The notes beneath the pieces are model-generated. The model did not search any database. It was not told the origin of the DNA and saw nothing but the letters and a program-made list of their open reading frames with translations. Shown here piece after piece: positions 1 to 5,304 of a stretch of 5,304 nt of DNA. Position numbers and translations under genes: made by a program. Location of the stretch: positions 1 through 5,304 of the forward strand of contig CAMDOP010000245.1 of the NCBI GenBank assembly GCA_945903675.1, written 5' to 3'. This DNA comes from Crenothrix polyspora (GTDB lineage Bacteria > Pseudomonadota > Gammaproteobacteria > Methylococcales > Methylomonadaceae). Numbering within the stretch: the first letter of the stretch is position 1; each line of letters opens with the position of its first letter.

Positions 1-1450
1 ATTTTTCAATTGAACGAAAAGACAAAAGAGTGATTTCGTTATTTTTGTATCCATTATTACGTGATAATTGAATAAGGTTTTTTAATTGTGTAAGTTGTTC
101 CAAATCATTAACATATGAATATATACTCCAATCATCTACTGAGCCACCTGATCTCATAAATCCTAACCAAGTATTGCTGTTTATATTTGATAACGTTAAT
201 GAAACTTTGCCGATATCTTTATAATTTCGACAGTTTTCAGTCAAGAACCAGCGGGTTGTGTTATGTTTTAACGCATTGAGTTCTTCTTCTATATTGTTAT
301 TGTTGATGGTTAATGATTGATTAATAAAATCACCAAGAATTAAAAAATTCCCCGTTTTTAATCCGCCTTCGATAAATAATTGTAAGCAATTCCATAGTTT
401 AGGTCTTGCTAAAATATCTTGCGCTTCATCTATAACAATATAATCAAAAGCAGTTACTAAAGTAAAATCTGGTGCAGTTAGTTTTTCTTCTATTAAATCA
501 ATTGCATCTTCTTCCCACCAAGTTGGATTTGCAGCGGAGGGAATAACCACTTCAGTCAGTCTTAACAAAACACTATGAACCGTTCCTGCTATTAAATTTG
601 GTTGGTTAAAAGTGATAAATTGACTTTCCAACCATTTACCAATAATTTTATTAAAACATAGGCATGCGACTCGCAACCCTTGTTCAGCTTTCCTTTTTGC
701 TATCTCTATACCAATTAATGATTTACCCGTGCCTGCTCCGCCTTGGACAAGAACCCTGTCGTTATAATTAACTAAATCCAATACAGGTTTTTGTTGTTGA
801 AGCAGCTTACTTTCAAGATCAGAGTGTCTTTTTTGTATTTCAATAAAATTTTCAGGTTTTCTTTTTCGGATTGGGTAACAAAACTCTACAAGATCTTGAG
901 TTACTTCGTTAGAAAGTGGATTTTGTAATTTACTAATTGCAGGATCAATTTGTATTCCTTTTAAAAACATTTTGATCAATCTATTGCAGAAATCATCAGC
1001 TGTTTTACAAGAATCAAAAATAAGCTTATCAATTACTTCACACTCATGAATACTTATATTTGGCTCTAATTGAAAGTGTGATAGGGGAAATATACAACAA
1101 TGTAGAACTGGTATGTGAGTATATTTAGCTTTGAAGTGCGTTTCTAATCTTCTACGAAATGCAAATCTTGCATCAAGTGCTTGTTTGAAAGGCGACTTCT
1201 TTAAACTAGTTGGTTGCCACTGATTTCCGTCAAAATAAATATTTCTTTGCGATTTAACTTCAATACAAAAAATTCCATATTTGGGCATTATAATGACAAA
1301 GTCTATTTCAGTTCTTCTATCATTATTAAATGGGGATAGATCAAGAGAGTGAAGTGCTATCCAATCGTAGTTACTGTTTTGCAGACTTGAAAAAACGAGC
1401 TTTTCACCGGGTGGGGATGAGTCATCTATGTAAGAAGGTATAAGTTTCAT
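1..1450 (-). CDS. NERD-domain nuclease / UvrD-like superfamily 1 helicase (C-terminus beyond window)
   Basis: Seen: an uninterrupted minus-strand frame of 483 codons runs from ATG at 1448-1450 off the left edge. Residues about 15-120 form a NERD domain with the core TEIDFVI (47-53) and the IEVKS strand (63-67); D50, E64 and K66 are the likely metal/catalytic residues. A helicase follows: Walker A GGAGTGKS (237-244), a motif Ia-like segment CLCFNKIIGKWL (263-274), Walker B VIDEAQD (339-345), motif III-like LGDFINQSL (372-380) and TENCRN (404-409). The 2A domain lies mostly outside the window. Known: NERD is a PD-(D/E)XK-related nuclease fold, often fused to UvrD-type helicases in DNA processing or defence. 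Inferred: a cytoplasmic ATP-driven unwinding nuclease. The start lies 7 bp after the upstream gene's stop and has no clear Shine-Dalgarno, suggesting translational coupling. No signal peptide or membrane segment is visible. The domain call is firm; the defence role is inferred from context. Confidence 0.93.
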   Translation of the reverse strand, partial: MKLIPSYIDDSSPPGEKLVFSSLQNSNYDWIALHSLDLSPFNNDRRTEIDFVIIMPKYGIFCIEVKSQRNIYFDGNQWQPTSLKKSPFKQALDARFAFRRRLETHFKAKYTHIPVLHCCIFPLSHFQLEPNISIHECEVIDKLIFDSCKTADDFCNRLIKMFLKGIQIDPAISKLQNPLSNEVTQDLVEFCYPIRKRKPENFIEIQKRHSDLESKLLQQQKPVLDLVNYNDRVLVQGGAGTGKSLIGIEIAKRKAEQGLRVACLCFNKIIGKWLESQFITFNQPNLIAGTVHSVLLRLTEVVIPSAANPTWWEEDAIDLIEEKLTAPDFTLVTAFDYIVIDEAQDILARPKLWNCLQLFIEGGLKTGNFLILGDFINQSLTINNNNIEEELNALKHNTTRWFLTENCRNYKDIGKVSLTLSNINSNTWLGFMRSGGSVDDWSIYSYVNDLEQLTQLKNLIQLSRNNGYKNNEITLLSFRSIEK

Positions 1451-1457
1451 GGATACA

Positions 1458-3005
1458 TTACAGTTCTGAACGATAAGGTTCTAGATCTGAAATTGAATTT
1501 ATGTGTTCTAATTTATCTTTAGGTGTTTGGAAGCCTGATGAAACGGTAATGACGGGATAAAAACTAATGGTTCCAAATATCCCAACTTCTGAAGTGATTA
1601 GTTCGTTAAAAAAATCACCTTTTAAACATTTTTCATGTAATTCTTCTTTTCTTTTTTCTAGTTCTTGAAGAACTTGCTCATTTAAAATTGAATGCTCAAT
1701 TCGACCTTCTTGTATTGCATTAACTCTTGAATGCATAATCTCATGCCAAGCTTTTTGCCACTTCAAAGGAGCAGGATTAACATTAAAGATGTTATTAAAT
1801 AGTAGCTCAAAATGTTTCTTGTTTTGCGGGGCTGATATCACTTCATTATCTGGTTGTATCCACCTTTTTATTGCACCATGCAAGTCTAGCAAATAAACAC
1901 CAGATTTTTTTAAGTTCTCCATGAGCTCATCTGGGGAGTTAATGTATTTATCTTGTAATGCTTTTTTCCAAATTGAAGAAAACTTATATCTTTGGTTAAA
2001 AATATTGCTACTGCCTAAATCTGCTTGGATGTTGTTTAATACTAAGAAATCACCTTGTTCAATTTCTTTTGCAGGCTTTTCTTTAAATATTTTTCTTTGA
2101 TTAAAAATCAGTTGATGAGAGCCGAGCGTTAATAGGACACCTTTTTGTCCAGGAAATTCTATTAAAACAGATGACGAACAGGTTTGATTATTTGTTATAG
2201 GTCTGTCTACTAAAAACTTAAAGTCATCTTGATCTTCGAAAGTTATTTCATAATTAGTAACGTTTTCAAAATGAACATTTTTTATAGACAGCTCTTCATT
2301 AGTGGTAAAGTAATTTAAAAAATCGGGGGCACCTGTTACCGGCTCTAAACCAAAGGTTTCTTCATCTGAAGTGTGACTCCAGCAAAACCTAAGAAGTTTT
2401 TTGTATTTTGGAGCGGACAATATTGATAATGGAGTTTTTGACCAGCCTTGTGATCTTAAAGGTCCTATACGTATTAGAATTTCGAATAAATCGGATCTCT
2501 TATATTCTGCTAAAGAAGATATAAAATTCTTTTCAGTTAGTTGTAAGTTTAGTTCACTAAATGCGTCAATATATAATTGCTGGTCTCTTTTGTAGCACCA
2601 TATTCTCAATTGATTAAGCGCATATGTTTCTACTTCTTTTGTAACCACCTCTAATAATTTAGCTAATAAGGGTGATATATTTTGGTTGAACGCATTGATA
2701 GACTTTTCGAGTTGAACACAATTAGCTGAAAAATCGCTGCCCCATTTTTTACTATTTCTTTCAAAATCACTTAAGGCAAAACTTTCAAAAGTCTCAAGCG
2801 ATGGTGAGAATGGAGAAGATTGGAGTTTAAGCAGTTCTAGTCGAAATATTGCAGTTATTGAATTCACTTCTTCAGTATCTAAAAGTACTGAATAGATGTT
2901 TCTTAAACAGAACCTAATGTTTTTTAATAAATTTGATTCAATAGAGTATTTTGTTATTTGAAATTTTGTATTTTCAAGGAAATTAAAAAAATCATCGTTT
3001 TTCAT
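1458..3005 (-). CDS. Uncharacterised 515-aa protein, middle gene of the operon
   Basis: I do not recognise this protein. It is a complete frame from ATG (3003-3005) to TAA (1458-1460). An AAAGG ribosome binding site (3015-3019) sits 9 nt upstream, inside the end of the preceding gene; the two genes are 3 bp apart. Residues 1-175 look mainly helical and charged. A more conserved-looking stretch follows at about 177-220, including IRIGPLRSQGW (179-188) and FCWSHTSDEETFGLEP (207-222). Residues 240-330 look beta-rich and end in EIEQGDFLVL (314-323). Residues 340-400 resemble a helical, possibly winged-helix segment with RWI (381-383). The C-terminal helices (about 412-465) carry a Trp/His-rich patch, WQKAWHEIMHSR (416-427). 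No Walker, zinc-ribbon, nuclease or membrane motif is evident. By position it is probably a structural, recognition or regulatory partner of the NERD helicase. The GDF-plus-RWI layout vaguely recalls C-terminal parts of some large defence proteins, but I cannot assign a family. Confidence 0.88.
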   Translation of the reverse strand: MKNDDFFNFLENTKFQITKYSIESNLLKNIRFCLRNIYSVLLDTEEVNSITAIFRLELLKLQSSPFSPSLETFESFALSDFERNSKKWGSDFSANCVQLEKSINAFNQNISPLLAKLLEVVTKEVETYALNQLRIWCYKRDQQLYIDAFSELNLQLTEKNFISSLAEYKRSDLFEILIRIGPLRSQGWSKTPLSILSAPKYKKLLRFCWSHTSDEETFGLEPVTGAPDFLNYFTTNEELSIKNVHFENVTNYEITFEDQDDFKFLVDRPITNNQTCSSSVLIEFPGQKGVLLTLGSHQLIFNQRKIFKEKPAKEIEQGDFLVLNNIQADLGSSNIFNQRYKFSSIWKKALQDKYINSPDELMENLKKSGVYLLDLHGAIKRWIQPDNEVISAPQNKKHFELLFNNIFNVNPAPLKWQKAWHEIMHSRVNAIQEGRIEHSILNEQVLQELEKRKEELHEKCLKGDFFNELITSEVGIFGTISFYPVITVSSGFQTPKDKLEHINSISDLEPYRSEL

Positions 3006-3008
3006 CTA

Positions 3009-4127
3009 TTAACGCCTTTGCAATCCGAAATTAGTAATAAAAGGATTTCGATTAGTAAAGTAGCGGGAGGTATCAAGCGACGTGTAATAACGTTTTATTT
3101 CTTCAATCTTATTTGCTAAAAGTGCTAAATCTTCATCCCTACTATAAAATCCTATTAAATCTGAGTCTTTGAATTGTTCTAAAGAATCCAATATAGCTTT
3201 TGATCCATCCGCTATGACTAACTTATAATTGGAAATTTGATTGTTATTAATTTGATTGCAATAAGATATTCTTCGTACATTATTAGTTTTAGCGTGTAAT
3301 GTTAATAGATTCCCTAGGCTCACATCAAAATTATCATTATAAAAACCAACATTGAAAATTTCTTGCATATATTTGGTGTTCAACCCTTCAGACTCACCGA
3401 AGAGTAATAGGCTGTTATAAGAACAAATTAAATTTTTATCAAAAATTTCTCCATGACAATTTGGTACTAATAAATACTTGTCTATATTTAATTTATTATC
3501 CGTTTTGACTGTTTCAATAACAGGTTCTCCATTAAGACGCCAATATTTCGCATAGTCTTTCATGATTGTTCTTATTTCAGGCCCATTGGGGTTATCAATA
3601 ATCCGGCCATTTTTTTTGGTTTCATTTTTATATTTTGCATCAATCACAACAATCTGGTTTTCTTGATTTATAGCTTTGAAGAATTTCCATTTTTTATTGT
3701 TTTTGTCTTTAACTAAAATTTGGGAGTTATTTGGGTCTTCAAGGTAAATATCTCGAGCACGTTTTAATAAATCAAAATGGCCGTCAATATTATTTGCGTT
3801 CGGTTTTTCTAAATCTTTTCTTAATGCACCTAGTGCAACTAGAGGAGCAGCAGGTGATTTAAAAGGCATAGAGATAATAAATATTCTTCTTTTCCAAGGA
3901 GTCCGGTCACTGTGCCATGTATAGCCGATATGTATCATATCTGAAACCCATTTTGGTACTTGACCAACTGACCAGTATTTATTTTCAGGCTTATTTTTAA
4001 TCAATTGGACTCTAACCGTAGTTGATGAAAGTTCAAAAATATCTTTTGAGTTAGTGTGGCCACAATTTCGACATGCCATAAGTTGATGCTTTATAGTTCC
4101 GCATTTTGGACAGTTATTGTAAGGCAA
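3009..4127 (-). CDS. Zinc-ribbon protein with possible nuclease-like core, first gene of the operon (TTG start)
   Basis: I do not recognise the family as a whole. The frame has 372 codons. The start is TTG at 4125-4127: an in-frame TAG lies four codons upstream, no ATG precedes the zinc motif, and an AGGAG site (4134-4138) sits 6 nt before the TTG. Residues 6-22 form a zinc ribbon (C6-x2-C9, C19-x2-C22), typical of nucleic-acid or protein docking. Residues 50-125 include aromatic-rich segments and a helix, PLVALGALRKDLE (95-107). At 159-167 a hydrophobic strand ends in IDAKYK (162-167), which looks like the (D/E)-x-K strand of PD-(D/E)XK nucleases, with D163 and K165 as candidate catalytic residues. 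A clear upstream acidic partner is not obvious, so nuclease activity is speculative. The C-terminus (about 300-350) is an alternating strand/helix segment containing VIADGSKAILDSL (304-316). No membrane segments are visible. It probably acts with the two downstream products. Confidence 0.88.
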   Translation of the reverse strand: MPYNNCPKCGTIKHQLMACRNCGHTNSKDIFELSSTTVRVQLIKNKPENKYWSVGQVPKWVSDMIHIGYTWHSDRTPWKRRIFIISMPFKSPAAPLVALGALRKDLEKPNANNIDGHFDLLKRARDIYLEDPNNSQILVKDKNNKKWKFFKAINQENQIVVIDAKYKNETKKNGRIIDNPNGPEIRTIMKDYAKYWRLNGEPVIETVKTDNKLNIDKYLLVPNCHGEIFDKNLICSYNSLLLFGESEGLNTKYMQEIFNVGFYNDNFDVSLGNLLTLHAKTNNVRRISYCNQINNNQISNYKLVIADGSKAILDSLEQFKDSDLIGFYSRDEDLALLANKIEEIKRYYTSLDTSRYFTNRNPFITNFGLQRR

Positions 4128-4133
4128 TGGATA

Positions 4134-4138
4134 CTCCT
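4134..4138 (-). promoter_or_regulatory. Ribosome binding site that decides the TTG start
   Basis: The minus strand reads AGGAG, then six bases, then TTG. This near-consensus Shine-Dalgarno, with an in-frame TAG overlapping its first bases, makes TTG at 4125-4127 the only convincing start for the zinc-ribbon gene. Confidence 0.75.
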
Positions 4139-4144
4139 AACGTA

Positions 4145-4174
4145 AAGCTAGTCAGGTGAAGCCTGAGAAAGCTT
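4145..4174 (-). promoter_or_regulatory. Two-part hairpin in the leader of the three-gene operon
   Basis: An imperfect inverted repeat is seen directly. An outer 5-bp stem (AAGCT at 4145-4149 with AGCTT at 4170-4174) and an inner 5-bp stem (TCAGG at 4152-4156 with CCTGA at 4162-4166) are separated by a 2/3-nt internal loop and closed by a 5-nt loop. In the minus-strand transcript the hairpin would end 6 nt before the AGGAG site. No U-tract follows, so it is not a typical terminator. It could tune translation, stabilise the mRNA, or act at the DNA level as a repressor operator. Function is inferred only. Confidence 0.45.
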
Positions 4175-4202
4175 GATAAAAACAGCAAATATATTATCCA
4201 AA

Positions 4203-4231
4203 ATCATATATACAGACTTATAAACTGTCTT
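4203..4231 (-). promoter_or_regulatory. Candidate sigma-70 promoter for the three-gene operon
   Basis: On the minus strand, AAGACA (4226-4231, four of six matches to TTGACA) is followed after 17 bp by TATGAT (4203-4208, five of six matches to TATAAT). Transcription would start near 4196, giving a leader of roughly 70 nt that contains the hairpin and the ribosome binding site. The region is very AT-rich, so chance matches are easy; GATAAT slightly downstream is an alternative -10. Confidence 0.35.
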
Positions 4232-4266
4232 CTGTAATTAGGCCGTTTCAGATTATGGTTAGATGT

Positions 4267-4491
4267 TTAAAGGACTAGATATTTTCCACGTTCAATTCGG
4301 TCAAAAATTCGACTATATGTGCCTGCGCAGGGGCACGGGCATTTGTTTCCAGCGCCATGATCATTAGGTAGCATGCTTCCCTCTGTAAAGTTTGGAAATG
4401 TTTTTAGCACAATTTCCTTTATTTGGTGCGTCGTGAGTTCTTTTTGTCGGTGAGCTTTAACTGCAAAGGCAATCATTTCATGGTTTGTCAT
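4267..4491 (-). CDS. Small 74-aa protein with LPNDH and CPCPC motifs
   Basis: A complete frame runs from ATG (4489-4491) to TAA (4267-4269), beginning 9 bp after the stop of the 103-aa gene, so the two are probably one transcript. No strong Shine-Dalgarno precedes it; coupling to the upstream gene is likely, and M6 is an alternative start. Residues 1-35 look like two helices. Then come the block GSMLPNDHGAGNK (38-50), the cysteine cluster CPCPC (51-55) and a C-terminal AGTYSRIFDRIERGKYLVL (56-74). The pattern of a helical start, a (L/P)-x-D turn and a terminal RIF-x-RG-x-Y strand resembles small winged-helix-like accessory domains seen on their own or attached to restriction-type proteins. 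That likeness is from memory and is moderate. H45 with C51, C53 and C55 could bind zinc. A DNA-binding or adaptor role is possible but unproven. Confidence 0.75.
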   Translation of the reverse strand: MTNHEMIAFAVKAHRQKELTTHQIKEIVLKTFPNFTEGSMLPNDHGAGNKCPCPCAGTYSRIFDRIERGKYLVL

Positions 4492-4500
4492 AATTTTGTA

Positions 4501-4812
4501 TTAAAAACAAAGACTGCATTTTCTGGAACTTCCATTAACCCTTTTTTGAAGTACCCAGGTATTTAAGTCAGTTAAGTTTGTGGAATATACTTTAATGTAA
4601 TCCCTTTCTGTAAAGCCACCCGGTTTCGCAGGCGCTTTAAGAATTTTTATTTTATCGCAAGTGGCTTTATGAATGACAGTGAACTTAGGATATAAACTTT
4701 TGTTAGAAGTTAATACAAAGCCCTCTGGATGTTCATTAACCCATTTTAAGTACTTAGCATCATCAGGTTCAAACAGTGTTATCGAAGCAGTAGTTTTTTC
4801 GGTTGTATTCAT
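4501..4812 (-). CDS. Small 103-aa protein with HKATC and terminal CSLC motifs
   Basis: A complete frame runs from ATG (4810-4812) to TAA (4501-4503). Residues 20-36 read KYLKWVNEHPEGFVLTS, followed by VIHKATC (46-52), FTERDYIKVYS (67-77), a helix around LNTWV (83-87) and a C-terminal CSLC (99-102). This ordered set (Y-L-x-W, HP-x-GFVL, H-x-A-x-C, YIKV, C-x2-C) matches a small conserved protein type I recall from restriction/defence neighbourhoods, but I cannot give a family name. H48, C52, C99 and C102 are a plausible zinc site that would tie the C-terminus to the middle of the protein. It pairs closely with the 74-aa gene downstream; the two may work as one module, perhaps split halves of what is a single protein elsewhere. 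The ribosome binding site is weak. Confidence 0.78.
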   Translation of the reverse strand: MNTTEKTTASITLFEPDDAKYLKWVNEHPEGFVLTSNKSLYPKFTVIHKATCDKIKILKAPAKPGGFTERDYIKVYSTNLTDLNTWVLQKRVNGSSRKCSLCF

Positions 4813-4841
4813 ATCGTTTATGTTTGAATAAATTTATGACG

Positions 4842-4871
4842 ATTATAGGAGCTTATTAAGCAAATAAACAA
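4842..4871 (-). promoter_or_regulatory. Candidate promoter for the small-gene pair
   Basis: A perfect TATAAT (4842-4847, minus strand) lies in the 43-bp gap upstream of the 103-aa gene. TTGTTT (4866-4871) sits 18 bp upstream of it, inside the end of the preceding coding region. Transcription would start near 4835, about 22 nt before the ATG. The -35 match is poor (three of six), so this rests mainly on the -10 box. Confidence 0.35.
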
Positions 4872-5304
4872 TCCAATAACAAAGGATCAAACTCGGCACT
4901 ATGGGCGTTAATCGATTTTATGAAGCCTTTCACCCAAGCATAGAGTTTTGGACTGTTGTATAACACGTCCACATCTATATCCGCTCGATGATGTATGCGT
5001 TTTTGAGTCAATTTACTGGCTTTGTTGACGACGTCTTTTGAGCAATATTTTTGCAACAGCAACAAGAAGGCTCTACTAGGTTTTTTGTCGTTTTTGAACA
5101 ATTGCATCAAGACAATATGATCATAAAAGGCTTGTTTGTCGGTGAGTATTTTACAAATACTCAAAGGTTTTAATATTTTCATTTTTTGATAATAAAATTT
5201 TGCCATTTTAAACCATTCAAAATCGGTTAATGAGCTATCGGGATCCGGTTTCCCCATCGACTTTTTAATGATCCCCGCCAAATCCAAGTCATCTTTCGCC
5301 TGAT
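4856..5304 (-). CDS. Unrecognised protein, N-terminus beyond window
   Basis: The minus-strand frame is open to the right edge of the window and ends at TAA (4856-4858), giving 148 visible residues. A TTG at 5285-5287 could start a 143-aa protein, but codons upstream of it continue without a stop (QAKDD precedes it), so this is more likely the C-terminal part of a longer gene. The visible part is mostly helical and basic, with FEWFKMAKFYYQKMK, KPSRAFLLLLQKY and LTQKRIHHRADIDVDVLYN as its most distinctive stretches. No known domain, membrane segment or catalytic motif is apparent. Parts of this gene look less AT-rich than the three-gene operon. I cannot assign a function or say whether it belongs with the small-gene pair downstream. 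Confidence 0.7.
   Translation of the reverse strand, partial: QAKDDLDLAGIIKKSMGKPDPDSSLTDFEWFKMAKFYYQKMKILKPLSICKILTDKQAFYDHIVLMQLFKNDKKPSRAFLLLLQKYCSKDVVNKASKLTQKRIHHRADIDVDVLYNSPKLYAWVKGFIKSINAHSAEFDPLLLDCLFA

Noticed and set aside
2401..2595. Plus-strand open frame of 64 codons
   Set aside because: It lies wholly inside the 515-aa minus-strand gene, has no ribosome binding site and shows no recognisable motif, so it is a chance antisense frame.
1..4127. Assignment to DISARM, Gabija or Nhi on the basis of a helicase plus nuclease
   Set aside because: None of the partner hallmarks I know for these (methyltransferase and DUF1998/PLD proteins; OLD-type ATPase nuclease; single-gene Nhi) is present.
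4145..4174. Hairpin as a rho-independent terminator for the small-gene pair
   Set aside because: The stem is interrupted, the loop is not GC-rich and no T-tract follows on either strand; a leader or operator element fits better.
4209..4234. Possible inverted repeat around AGAC...GTCT (operator or terminator)
   Set aside because: Only about four base pairs are symmetric and the arms do not extend, so it is not above chance in this AT-rich stretch.
5285..5287. TTG as the true start of the rightmost gene
   Set aside because: The frame stays open to the window edge and no Shine-Dalgarno is evident before the TTG, so a start outside the window is more likely.

Overview
This AT-rich window reads entirely from the minus strand. 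It carries six genes, two of them cut by the window edges. The base composition, strong Shine-Dalgarno sites and tight gene packing fit a bacterium. An AT-rich gammaproteobacterium is my guess, but nothing here fixes the taxonomy. There are no RNA genes, insertion sequences, CRISPR arrays or attachment sites that I can see.

In transcription order (high to low coordinates), the window opens with the C-terminal part of an unrecognised gene (4856-5304). A pair of small genes follows, encoding 103 aa (4501-4812) and 74 aa (4267-4491) and separated by 9 bp. Both small proteins are conserved-looking with Cys/His clusters, and they resemble small domains I associate with restriction/defence contexts. 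A 139-bp intergenic region then holds a candidate promoter, a two-part hairpin and a strong AGGAG ribosome binding site.

The main content is a compact three-gene operon. Gene A (3009-4127) encodes a 372-aa zinc-ribbon protein that starts at TTG and contains a possible nuclease-like IDAKYK motif. Gene B (1458-3005) encodes a 515-aa protein with no domain I recognise. Gene C (1-1450, C-terminus outside the window) encodes a NERD-nuclease/superfamily 1 helicase fusion. Gaps are 3 bp (A to B) and 7 bp (B to C), so the three products are very probably made together.

A nuclease-helicase produced with a zinc-ribbon protein and a large unknown partner has the architecture of an anti-phage or anti-plasmid defence system. 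It does not match any named system I can recall with confidence. The natural model is that A and/or B provide target recognition or control and C unwinds and cuts DNA. That division of labour is inference, not something the sequence shows.
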